A stretch of 39,697 nucleotides of DNA, from assembly GCA_025677835.1 (NCBI GenBank), contig JAIXMR010000154.1, positions 1-39,697 of the forward strand. The letters run 5' to 3'. This DNA is from Sporodiniella umbellata. Lineage: Eukaryota; Mucoromycota; Mucoromycetes; Mucorales; Rhizopodaceae. The position numbers and the translations under genes were made by a program. The first letter of the stretch is position 1; each line of letters begins with the position of its first letter. The notes under the pieces are model-generated. The model was not told where the DNA came from. It made no database searches and saw only the letters and a program-made list of their open reading frames with translations. Below, in pieces: positions 11,492 to 22,300 of this stretch.

Positions 11492-12465
11492 AACCCCAAG
11501 TTTGTCAGTCTCTTTTTAACCTTGATATTAGAAACAGTACTTTCCTTGACTCCAAAAAAATTAGAGCGCCAACCTTTGACCACAACACCTACCAACAGAA
11601 GAATGTCATTGATTTCTATAAGCGGAACAGAAGCTGCTTTTGACTTGTCAAAGATACAGCCTGACTGTAGAAGCGTTATTCACTCACGAGAAGATGTTTT
11701 TGCTAACAACGCTCCCACAGCCCACCATACCCCCATATCCTCTTGCCCTATTCCCCCTCAAGATTTATCTATTCTCAATACATCGTCCCCCGCCACTTTA
11801 TCTGAATCACTCCATACCTCTTCCGTCTTACCTAGAACTTCACCTGATCTATCCTATACCCTTTCTGATCCATCTCGCACCTCCTGTGCATCCTCCGTTT
11901 TAGCTTCTAAGTCTGCTGGTTTAACTAAACGAAACCCGCCTACACTTTTTATGAAAGAAACGTTTACGAAAAAAGCGACCAAAGGTCGCGATATACCCTC
12001 CGAAAAGCAGGACACGGTTGACACACGCCCTGTACTGTTCAAAGCAGAGACTGAACCACGCGACTTTGACGAAATAGGCAGTTTTTACTCTGCTCAGGAA
12101 TCCATGAATAGCGAAATGAATCAGGATGCGAACATAAGGAATGGTCAGTTTATTGAATATTTGCGTAGTCTGCCCTTGGAAACCACTTTGGGAGACATTG
12201 TAGATTCTGAAAGGTTTCCTGATATCTTTCCGCCTCGAAATGCGAAATTGAGCGAGAAAGAAAAGGGTGACTTTACAGATACATTGAGTGCAGCATGGTT
12301 TACAGAACCGATGTTTAGTCATCAAATTGCAGTACAGGAACATTTTCAAGAAGAAATGAAAACATATTTTAATCGAACAAAGTTTTCACAAAAAGGTATG
12401 TCTACAGTGACTTTTTATAAACTCATCAACCTTTACTGTTAGAAGTTTTTGGTGGTTTTGATTAA
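11119..12465 (+). CDS. Unrecognised basic, largely disordered protein
   Basis: Function not recognised. The inferred exons are 11119-11147, 11213-11457, 11532-12395 and 12443-12465; all junctions are GT..AG and in phase, giving 386 residues. The N-terminal part is very basic (MPLKDEKTRKTKASS, then RSKEIRKKNRN and an Ala/Arg-rich helix, AARVAAFRAANAARAAS-like). A compact motif follows the second intron (TPKKLERQPLTTTPTNRR, MSLISISGTEAAFDL). The middle is Ser/Pro/Thr-rich and the end is acidic and more ordered (EYLRSLPLETTLGDI, SAAWFTEPMFSHQIAVQEH), finishing EVFGGFD. The composition suggests a nuclear or chromatin/cytoskeleton-associated regulator, but that is only inference. The second intron starts with GTAAA and runs into about 30 A. 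The last exon is just seven codons plus stop; without it the reading frame would end at 12442. Confidence 0.75.
11460..11489 (+). repeat. Run of about 30 A inside an intron
   Basis: An uninterrupted A run directly after a GT donor. Its length is likely to be unreliable in sequencing and variable between strains. If it were exonic it would encode poly-Lys and shift frames, which is why the intron interpretation matters. Confidence 0.9.
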
Positions 12466-13708
12466 AATAAAATAAAAGAAATAAAGTCTGGTACTTTTTC
12501 CTCCTTCCCCTTGTTTTTTTTTTAATACTAATTGCTTCATATCGGATCTTTGGCTATAAAAAGAAAAGGGAGACTTATTGATCTTTCGTAGAAACTAAGC
12601 GATCCAAACTGATCTGTTGTCCAACAAACTGTTAGAGAACAGGCTGCTCCTTGAAAAAAGACAAATATAGAGGGAGGAAGTAGTAAAACAAAAGAAAAAT
12701 ATGCCTGAAACAAATATGTAAACGCTTTATTGTCCTCCCCCGTTTTTTTTTCTATAAAGTAATAGAGATTTCTCGACACGGCAGGCGTCGTGTAACTTGA
12801 TACTGTTGAAAAGGGATCCTGTTGGGATCTTGGGTCTACAAAAGGCAAGTTGTTACCATTTCAGTGAAAATCAGTTAAAAGTTGTGAGAGGAGTGAGGGG
12901 GGGGGGGAGGGGGGGTCACAAAGCCTTTATTTTGGTTTTCTTATTTATTCGTTTTGGCTTACACATTTTTTAATAAACTATTGAAACAAGGAAAAGGGTG
13001 GTTTATAGATTCAAATAAACGGCTCCTGTTTTAGCGGAATTGAAAAAAAAAAAAAAAAAAAAAGCATTTAAACAAATTGACAGAAATTTGATTTGACAAA
13101 GATAGAAACTTGACAGCATTTTTGTTTCTCCTTTGATTCTTGACGTATTTATTCAGGGATGCGTTTCATCAGAAAAGAAAACAGGCAAGCTCGTTTGGAT
13201 TAAAGACAATACTTTCAACAGAGTATTGAATCCAAAATCAAACAAAAATCCTTTTTTAAAAAAAAAAAACTATTCATAAACAATGGTTTGGATTCAAAGC
13301 GGCTGTTTTTTTGGGAGAAAAGTGTAGAAAATATACATGGAACGTGCGTGGAAGGCATGTCATCTTTACGTATACTCGCTGGCCAAATAGGAGAGGGGAT
13401 CCACGTGCAGAGAGTATAAGAGAAAAGACATTTGGCGGATATAAAAAAATTTCGTCTATAAAAAATACCAAATAACCCCAATCAAAGAACAAGACGATCT
13501 TGTCTATCGCGCGCACTGGGACAATAAGCCTAGAAGCTTAAAAAATATACCCAAGAAAGAGAAAAGGAGGACTAAAAGACATATCGTGTAACATGGATTA
13601 ATTATAATTTTGAAGATCAACGTTTTATTAATAGGAATTATGAAATCATCAACTGTTTTGCTTTTTGTAGTAAACAGAGAATAAGAAAGGATTGTAAGCG
13701 AAATAAAG

Positions 13709-13740
<32 letters not shown>

Positions 13741-14070
13741 TAGGCCCAAGGAAAAGCCAAACAAAAAAAAAAAAAAAAAAAAAAAGAGAGTAATAAAGGT
13801 TTGCAATAGACTTATTTAAAGCTCCCTGTCAACTATGTGTTGTCACGCGTTTATTGTCTCAATTCAGAAAAAAGGTCTTTTTTTCTATAGGCTTTGTGAA
13901 TTTGGCCCCATTTTCTTCTCATTCTTTCTCTTTATTTATTTATTTTGTTTTGTTTTCTTTTTCTTTTTCTTTTTTTTTTTTCACTTTTCTTTATTAAGAT
14001 TGAGAGTGTGTGTGTACGCGAGTACGTTTGTGTGTAGACGTTATTTATATCCTAATTACATTAAAAAGAA
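12466..14070. other. 1.6-kb spacer and upstream region of the Kin1-like kinase
   Basis: No recognised gene. It contains a G-rich tract (12897-12915), long A-rich tracts at 13708-13785, a CACGTG E-box-like palindrome at 13402-13407, TATA-like stretches near 13440-13465, and a long T-rich pyrimidine tract at 13925-13981 shortly before the kinase start. A TG repeat sits near 14007-14034. The pyrimidine tract is typical of the leader or promoter of fungal genes. Confidence 0.55.
12897..12915 (+). repeat. G-rich tract (11 G, A, 7 G)
   Basis: Eleven G, one A, then seven G, in otherwise AT-rich sequence. It could form an intermolecular or slipped G-quadruplex, and it may also be a sequencing-length artefact. 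No gene overlaps it. Confidence 0.8.
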
Positions 14071-16115
14071 ATGGTTCCTGAAATTGAGCCACTCGCAGCG
14101 ACTGTTAAGACCCAAGAGGAGCGTAATGTACCTTTGAAAGCGATTGGCAATTATACACTTCAGCAGAGCTTAGGAAAGGGGAGTATGGGCAAAGTCAAAC
14201 TGGGGGTACACAATGTAACTGGTGAAAAGGTAATAGTAAAAAAAAAAAAATTGAATGTTACAACCAAGTCTTATTAAATGAAACACAATAGATTGCAGTC
14301 AAAATTGTACCTCGAGCCAATCTGCAGATGTTTAATTCAGCTTCCTATATCCAAGGAAAGACAGAACAGCAGATCAACAAGGAAAGAGCACGAGAAGAAA
14401 ATCGAGAGGTGCGCACTATCCGTGAAGCGCATATGATGATGCTTTTCAAACACCCCAACATCGTGGGCCTCAAAGACCTTGTCATACAGGGTCCGTATTT
14501 TTATATCCTTATGGACTACGTCGGAGGAGGTCAATTGTTACACTACATCGTTAAGCGACAAAGACTGTCCGACAGACGAACTCGCCTATTTTCTCGGCAG
14601 ATTGTCAGTGCTTTGGACTATCTGCATCGTAATTCAATCGTTCATCGTGACCTCAAAATAGAGAATATAATGGTTGATAAATCTGGGAGACATATCAAGA
14701 TCATAGATTTTGGTCTTTCCAATCTTTTTTGCCCTGAACGCTTGCTCACTACTTACTGCGGCTCGCTTTATTTTGCTGCACCTGAGTTACTCAAAGCAAA
14801 TCCCTATAGCGGCCCAGAAGTTGATATCTGGAGTCTTGGTGTTGTTATCTATGTCATGGCCACCGGTTCTGTTCCTTTTGACGATAAATCTATGCCTGGC
14901 CTACACGAAAAAATAAAGAAAGGTCACGTCGACTATCCCAGCCATCTCAGCCTGGATTGTCAAGATCTGCTTTCACGTATATTTCATACCGACCCTCTTC
15001 AGCGTATTGTTATGACGGATATCATTCATCACCCTTGGATCAATCAGGACGCAGCACCCATCAAAAACTACTTGCCTCCTCGTAAGCTGCTAAAAATGCC
15101 GCTTGATCCAAAAATCATTGACCGAATAGCCCAGGGCTTTGACCTTGGCTCATCCCAAGAAATTGAACAAAAGCTAACCCTCATCGTGCATTCCCCCATT
15201 TACCGTAAAGCTCTGGAAGGAATCGCTCAGGCGAAAGCAATGCATGAATCAAGTATCGTCTATGATGGCCCTCAGTCTCTGCCTGCCGCATACCATCCTT
15301 ACCTCGCTCTCTACCAACTTGCAACTGAAAAACAAGCAGCTCAGGAGCATGCTACAGCTGCTATGCGTACACTGTCTATCAAACGAAGTTTGTCTTCAAA
15401 GGGATCTATTGAAAGTATGGGTGGTACTTCCTCTGCTCGAAGCAGTCAAGCCTCTCTTGTCGACGAATCCGGCCCTAGATTACTGACTCAGGTACCTATG
15501 AATCAAACCCCGGTTGCAGGCACTTCTACAGCCATCATATCTACCAACTATCTGACCCGTATACAACGTTGGCTTCGTTCTTCTGTCTCCCAACATCAAT
15601 TACCCATCGAACACACTATACCCACAGTCACGGAGGCCTATGCTCCTTCTGTAGTCGTGGAAGAGGAAGAGGAAGACACCCAGGACTTTACTGCCTACTA
15701 TACAGATAACGAAGAAGAAACGATCCATACTGTATCTGCTGGCTCAGGTACTTCCGAAAGCAAATCACTTTTTAGAAAACTCTCCAAGGCCATCCTTCGT
15801 AAAGAATCCTCAAAATCATTAGACACCAAGAAATCCCAAGAGGCAAGCCCTCCTCCTGTACCGCCTAAAGACATTCATTATACACGTGGACAGGTACCGC
15901 CCGGCATGTCCGTGGCCACCGTTACCTCCCGCCAGACAGCGCACACCGTCGATCTCACCACAGCTGTGGCACAAACCAAACAACCTTCTCCTCATATTTC
16001 CCGTTCTGCTTCATTAGCTTCTCCTCGACGTGGTCGAAAAGGTTCTGTTAACCGCTTGACAGATAAAATCGGATCTTGGCTAAGTCGTTCAGCGTCAGTA
16101 AAGCATAACGCTTAG
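14071..16115 (+). CDS. KIN1: Kin1/Kin2-type (PAR-1/MARK-related) Ser/Thr protein kinase lacking KA1
   Basis: Protein kinase of the CAMK group; fungal Kin1/Kin2 act in cell polarity, exocytosis and wall growth at the cell cortex. Exons 14071-14229 and 14292-16115 give 660 residues. The kinase domain starts near residue 27: glycine loop GKGSMGKV, catalytic Lys in AVKIV (K57), HRDLKIEN (D173), DFGLSN (D192), and a T-loop TTYCGSLYFAAPELL with a TxCG pattern for upstream-kinase phosphorylation. REVRTIREAHMMMLFKHPN and PYSGPEVDIWS are Kin1/2-like. The remaining ~330 residues are Ser/Pro-rich and disordered, with an acidic EEEEED patch and a PPPVPPK motif, ending in a basic GRKGSVNRLTDKIGSWLSRS-type helix. 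I see no KA1 domain, and the protein is shorter than the yeast Kin1/Kin2 proteins (about 1,060-1,150). Confidence 0.88.
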
Positions 16116-16211
16116 AACTATATTAATTATAATAACAATAATAAAAGTAATAAAACAAAAAACAAAAAAAAAGGCATTCGGCTGAATCTACAAGTATTTT
16201 GGTTGCTGTTT

Positions 16212-16440
16212 TTATTCTGTTGTTTTCTTTTCAAGTCGGACTTGAGGAATAGTCTAAAAGACATGTTAGAAAATAAAAGGATGCGATAAAGTCTATACCA
16301 TATCAGGTTTCATAATCTGTTCAAATAGAATTAATACAGTTTTATTTTACATTGTCCCTTACTTTATTAACCACAGTGCTTCCAGCAGCCATGCCAGTAC
16401 ACATAATCACAAAAGTGTAGAACTTGTTTACTCTGGCCAT
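16212..16440 (-). CDS. UQCC6/BRAWNIN-like complex III assembly microprotein
   Basis: A 45-residue protein encoded by three exons on the minus strand: 16440-16363, 16316-16299 (18 nt) and 16253-16212. It reads MARVNKFYTFVIMCTGMAAG, then STVVNK, IMKPDM, TIPQVRLEKKTTE. The pattern of one transmembrane helix followed by AGSxVVxK, a short linker, (R/K)PDxTIP is that of the BRAWNIN/UQCC6 (DUF4516) family, in which the human protein has AGAEVVHRYYRPDLTIPE. Known members sit in the mitochondrial inner membrane and are needed to assemble the cytochrome bc1 complex. All splice sites are GT..AG and in phase. It is too short and split to appear as an ORF. It converges on the kinase (96-bp gap) and diverges from SmG. 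Confidence 0.82.
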
Positions 16441-16596
16441 GTCAAAAATAATGAATGTAAAAAAAAATAAAAAAATAAAAAAATTTGATGACGTACAAAA
16501 AAATAATTAAATCAAAGTAAAATAGAAAATATAATTCACGTCTTGCTTTTTTTTTTTTTTTCTACTCAATACAGACGCACACATCACCAAAGGAAT
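16441..16596. promoter_or_regulatory. Divergent promoter between the UQCC6-like gene and SmG
   Basis: Only 156 bp separate two start codons pointing away from each other. The interval contains A-rich blocks and a T run at about 16546-16561, which would exclude nucleosomes. Shared control of the two genes is inference. Confidence 0.6.
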
Positions 16597-16976
16597 ATGG
16601 GAAAAACAAGCACACCAGAATTGAAAAAGTATAAACATAAAACAAACAATCATAATTAAAGATCGAAATTCTAAATTTTACAACACATATAAATGTATAC
16701 ACAAACATCATTAGATATATGGATAAACGTCTTTCACTTCAATTGAACGGTAACCGTAAAGTCACTGGTATTCTTCGTGGATACGATCCTTTCATGAACA
16801 TTGTGTTGGACGATACTATCGAAGAAGTTAGCCCAACCGAGAAAAACAACATTGGCATGGTGGTAAGATATCTTTTTTTATAAATGAAAAGAAAAAAAAA
16901 GTTGATTTCTCTTTTATTTCAATAGGTTATTCGTGGTAACAGCATTTCCATTATGGAAGCTCTTGAACGCATCTAA
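16597..16976 (+). CDS. SMX2: Small nuclear ribonucleoprotein G (SmG)
   Basis: Core Sm-ring subunit of the U1, U2, U4 and U5 snRNPs. Exons 16597-16628, 16715-16862 and 16926-16976 give 76 residues, exactly the expected length. It begins [17 protein letters not shown], contains the Sm1 motif ([19 protein letters not shown]) and the Sm2 motif (NNIGMVVIRGNSI), and ends MEALERI. The N-terminal exon is easily missed because it is only 32 nt and separated by an 86-nt intron. The gene converges on CLPTM1 with just 31 bp between stop codons. Confidence 0.97.
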
Positions 16977-17007
16977 ATAAAACAAAACTTTTTTTTTTTT
17001 TTTGCTT

Positions 17008-19341
17008 CTATTGATTCTTTTTGGTTTCCTTTTCTTCCTCTGCTTCTTCGGCCACTTGACCATATTCGTTTGCACGTTTAGGATCTACCTTATAAGCGTG
17101 TCTCTGGTACAAATAGACAAAGAAAACAAAATCGTCTCGAAGACATGCAAGACGATGTAAGGTGGGCATCTTGACTACAAATGCAAACAAGTCATCTAAA
17201 GTGCATTTTTTTTTTTTTTTAAAAAAAAAAAGGGAGGCCGGTGAGTTGGGCTAAAGTGAACGAGAAAAAAAAAAAAATTACCAATAAAGGTATTCAGTGA
17301 CTTGTACATGAGTGTTTTCCAAGGCATATGAGCCACCTAAAAAAAAAAAAAAAAAAAAAATTAAAATTGAAAAGCCATCAACAGAATTTGATCCTTACGC
17401 TCTTGAGCTTGTAGTTGATGTAAAGTTGGGGCAACATTGTGATAAAACCAAACATATAGACAAATTCAACGAGTGTCTTGAGGACAAACGAGTACCAACT
17501 CTTGTGTTCGTCATATAAAAGTGAATAAACGGCATAGCCACCCAAGAGAGGATAAGCAGCCCAAATGAGGTACTTGAAAGCAATAGCGTCGTATTTAGCA
17601 GTTTCGTCTTCTTCTTCTGTCGTTTCCTTGGGTTGGTGTTTGAGTTTGGGAATGAGTGAGCCAGGCGTCCAGATAAGCTCGTATTGAAGAGCCTTAAATA
17701 CTTTCCAAACCTCAAGAAGTAAGCCAAAGCCTTGACTGATCAAAATCATCCATGATGTCTCTTGACTGTTATCCATCAAATACAAAAAGATGACGATCTG
17801 GAAAAAGATATTCACCAACAAGGTGCGCACGGAAATACCAGCAGCATTGTTCTTCTTTTTCCAAAATGAAATGTCGTTCTTGAAAGCCAACATTTCGAAA
17901 AGTGAGTGAAGTAAGCTTACAAAGATGGTTGTACCCAACAAAATAGGATTGGTCTCAATAAACATACGCTTGATCTCATCCATATCACTGGGAGACATAC
18001 CTCCCAAAGGACTGTTGGCTTGTTGCTTCATACTTTCGTCTAAAGTGGCATAAATATTAAACTTCCACATCGAAATTGGCTCAATGCGAACAATCAAAGG
18101 TAGCGAGTTGACCGTATCGTTGACTGGATATGCATTTTGACGTAATTGCCAAAAGTCATTGGGAAAAGCAATAGGTCGATAAAAGCCTACTTTGCCTTGC
18201 GCATCTCGTGAAAGACTGTGACTCATGGGAATAAAAGGCAATACGGGAGCTTGCATTCCATTCTTGGGAATCACACCTTGTTGGTTGCTCACCAAAGTCA
18301 ATGTGAAGTTGTGTTGCCAATAAGTAACCAAAGGTGCGCGGCGTGTTAAATTACCAAGGAAATCAAAGGCACTGCCAGATGAAGCCTATTGCTACTACAT
18401 TAATCGATCAAAGAAGCTAGATTATCTATACATTACCTCTTCCACTGGCGCTTCCTTACTAGCTGTTTCCTCTACAGGCGTTTCTTTCGCTTCTGGCTTC
18501 TCTTCTTCGTCGCTCTTCTTTAGCAAGTTCTTTTGCTTTACGACAGTCTTTTGAGGAAGTAGCTTAGTCAGCACTATGTCGTTTATAAATAAATTGATCA
18601 AACATACTTTTGTTGTTGCTTACTATGGCGTTGATAGACAACTTTGTCAGCTACGTGAGAAGGATGGCGAGGGTTGATGGCAGTATCTTCTTGAGTGATA
18701 AATATGTGTGCATAAACAGTTCCGTTGTTTTGGATGGTCTTTTTTTTTTTTTTAGTGTTATTTGTGAAGTTTATCTAGTTTTTTTTTTTTTTTTGGTTAC
18801 CTTTGTAGCCTTCACGTTCACGTTGTATTCTAATGCCTCAAACCATTCACCGTATTGAATATTAGAGCTCTTCACATCAGGTATTTTGTTGTAGTCTTGA
18901 AAGTATTCGTCTTCGCTGATGTAAATCGAAATGTCCAAAGCAGATCCTGAAGGCCAAAGAGGGGCAATAGCATCAGGTAAATCAGAAACAGGAATGATTG
19001 GGTTAGGAAAGTAATAGATGTTGTCAGGGATAGATGCATAATCTCGAAGTTGAAAGGCTGAGCGAGAGGGAGGTGTACTTTCTTGTGTTGGGACTTCTAC
19101 CGAAGGAGAAACAGTGGTAGATTTTGAGCCAAAGCCTAAAAAGCAAACCAGAGAGTTGAGTTACATCTGTTTTTTTTTTTTTTTTTGGTTGCTATATACC
19201 TGAGGTAATCATCTTCATGACCATAAAAAAAAACAAAGTTTGAGAGACGGTACGAAGCATTTGCTTGAAGCTAGATTCCTTGGGTTGTTCACTTCCACCA
19301 GCCCCTTGTGCAGCAGGTTGTGAAGTACTCTTTTCTGCCAT
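17008..19341 (-). CDS. CLPTM1 family transmembrane protein
   Basis: Homolog of cleft lip and palate transmembrane protein 1, an ER multi-pass protein (the related CLPTM1L acts as a lipid scramblase in GPI synthesis). Seven exons in transcript order: 19341-19200, 19135-18801, 18738-18624, 18573-18437, 18385-17399, 17336-17282, 17195-17008, giving 652 residues. An N-terminal membrane anchor (LFFFMVMKMITSG) is followed by a large lumenal domain (IQNNGTVYAHIFIT, HPSHVADKVVYQRHMLTKLLP). A cluster of membrane segments then begins at NPILLGTTIFVSLLHSLFEM and includes the conserved LAFKNDISFWKKK and VYSLLYDEHKSWYSFVL. The last exons carry PWKTLMYKSLNTFIDDLFAF, MPTLHRLACLRDDFVFFVYL and YQRHAYKVDPKRANE, all family-typical. 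An acidic linker EEKPEAKETPVEE is less conserved. Confidence 0.95.
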
Positions 19342-22300
19342 GTTTAAATAGAGAAAAGGAAAAAGGAAATAAAATAAATTACCCAATCATCTCCTTTTCC
19401 TAGAGCTCAAACGGGCAAAACACAAAATCGAATTCAAGACCAATAAATGATTTTTTAGTCATTGTTGTATTTATGTTCAATAACGAAAAGTCAGGTGCCT
19501 TTGCTAAGTAAATTTTCTTCTGGCATGTACTAACCATGATGTATACGGGTATAGCAAAAATGCTAGCGAGAAATAAATAATGCGTATCCATTTTTGCTGC
19601 CAATCTATCATTGTAATATAACAAGAAAACTTATATACTGTGACTCAAGTTGCTCTGTATTCTTATTACTGAAAATTAGCTTTTACAATTCTTTTTTTTT
19701 TTTTTCTTATAGATTCTAATAGGTCATTCGCTGATAGACATACATGAAAATATGTTACTGATTTTCGTAGCTTTAATTCTAGCTTGGACTAAACAATAGC
19801 TCAAAGCTGATCCCAACTAAAAAAAAAAAAAATAAAAGATTCGCAGTGAATTGATATTATACGCAAACGTAAAGGTTGGTTAGGTAAAAGAAAAATCTCG
19901 GACGTTTGCTGCCTCCGTTATGTTAGTTTGAACGCATTGAAGAGCTGGGTAACATCCTTGGCTTTTTATTTTGTTGGGCGCTTATTGTGTTTTGAATGCT
20001 TATCGTTTCTCTTTTACCAATGCAAATAAAGCTCAAAAAAATCCTCTCAAGTAACTATTTTAATGTATTCCATATTACAAAATAGACTTTGACCCTGAGT
20101 ACAAAATATTGTAGAGCTTTTTTGTTTTAAACTCGCTTAGAACAAAAATGCTTTTGCAGTTTGTAGTTTAGGATTACGGTTTTCAAGGGAGTAAGTGTCT
20201 TTATATGGATATATAAAAAACACTCAACCTCATTTTAAAACGCACGTATAAATCTATCGCTTTTAAGTGGCTTTATATAAATAAAGTAGGACCTGTTGTA
20301 TTGTTAAGCACTTTGAAGCAGAAAGAGCTGTAAACCGGCTCTTCAACTTTGGTATTACAAGCGGCTATAAGAATTCAGCAAAAAAAAAAAAAAAATTTTT
20401 CTTTCAGCAGTCCAAGTGTCAAGTCCGATGAAAATTATTTAAAGCAAAAATCTTTGAGCTTTTAACAATTTCTTTTTTTTCTTGTTACAACTATAACTTA
20501 TTAGAATGAGTATAAAATAAAAAATTGGTAAGTCGATTTTAAACACTGTTCTAAACAGCAAAGCTATAATGTGTGGGATGAAGAAAACCATTTTGTCTTC
20601 AACTAACTTATCGACCATGGTGAAATAAACCGCAGTGCTTCGCTGAGCGCTGTTGATACTTGCCAGTATAACTCCCTGACCACATACATATACTTTGCAT
20701 TAGTTTTGTGTCATGAAACCATACTAATTTTTTATTGTCACTAGGGCTCTTTTCTGTTGTGTGTTTTTATTCGTTTAAAAACCACTTACTAAAAGGCATG
20801 ACGAGATAGAGTTTTGTATTGTCTATCTATAAGCTTAAGCAACTAAAAGGTAATTGCTCTTTTTTTTTAAAAAAAATATTCAGGTGATGATGCAATCCCG
20901 TGTTCGCAGTTTCCTCCAGAAGAGACTTGTTGTGGATTAGTACTATTTGCTTCTTTGAAGCATTTGGGAAAATCCCTCTCAATGTAGGCAATAACACTTC
21001 CTTGGATGTCTGATGAATTTTTAAAAGACCCAAAATTTACAGTTTTGCTGACTTTTCTCTTTTAGTTACTACAAATCTCTTGTCGCGTTATGTTCTTTCC
21101 TTCTCTCATTAGCAGGCCTAGTGTGTATGAAGATAAAGAAGGTCTTTATTTTAAAAAAATTGCCAAATAAATTTATTTATTTTACAAACAAGCTTTTTTG
21201 GAATTTTTAAGCGTTTTTTGAACAAAACTAACCAAGATACTGATTTGGTGTATACCAACTGTAGAGTGTCAGTACACGATAGAGGAATACTTTGTTTCGA
21301 AAGCTTGTATGTAGAAAATAAAACATCCCAATCCAAGATCTAGAGCCTTACAGCTATTGTAGTTAAAAATGAAATAGCTTCAATTATAGTATGTATTGGG
21401 TAAATTTATACCGCTTTTCTATACAGCAAAATTGTATCTTTGTTTCCAAAGAAAATAACAAAGTCCAAAAGCTTCGAATGCTTTACTTTTACTATGGTGC
21501 TGTTGGACATATTCAGATACTGCTTTTTTTTTTACCAAGAGTCTTACAAGAAGTCACATGCGACATTGATGGGTCAGTATAACTCTGTGGAACAAGCACA
21601 TGTACAAAACCCTTTCTTTTTCTAGACACATACAAAACGATTGTCCCTGTATAACGAAAGGCTTTTATTTGGCAAAAATGTCACACCAAGCTTTAATTTT
21701 GTCCTAAAAAAAAACAAGTTGGTCTGTCTATCTTAACCTTTCTTTGTCTATTGTTCTATTTATAGGACTGATAGGCTTTACAGTTAATGTGCAAATCAGT
21801 CCTCAATTTCATTGTCTTTAAAGAAATGTTACATGATACAACTCGAGCTAATCAGCCTTAAAATTCCCACATACTATAATCCTGTTAGAATCAAAGACAT
21901 TTGCATTTAAAAAAAGATCAATCTCCAAATGTGATCAAATGGTGTTTTTTAGATAAATTCTTGTTATATTGACAAAAAGTCAAAAGCGAACTCGAATGGC
22001 GATTGTAGAAGCTTACTTTTTTATTCATCAATATACTTTTGCAAAAAGTTGATTTTACACAATACTCTTCATTTCAGAGTGTGTTTTGAAAGGAGTAGCA
22101 ATCAGAGTACTGTCAATACTCAATTTGCTTTATACTTTATTCTTGTCTGTTTTTTTCTTGTGCAACTGTGAAAGTTTCTGACTTGTCAGTTAGTAGTACA
22201 AACCCAGCCCTTTTGTGTACATTGACATCAACTTTTATTGTATTATTTCACAAAAACGCGATAATAACAGCTATAGGAAGATTTGGAGGCCTACAAGGCA

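Noticed and set aside
12537..12850. Minus-strand frame containing VDPRSQQDPFSTVSSYTTPA and, in another frame, FVGQQISLDRLVSTKDQ
   Set aside because: Looks somewhat protein-like and could be a 3' exon, but begins without ATG and no set of splice sites gave a consistent model.
13504..13987. Phe/Lys-rich open frames on both strands
   Set aside because: They consist mainly of translated T or A runs and have no start context or conserved content.
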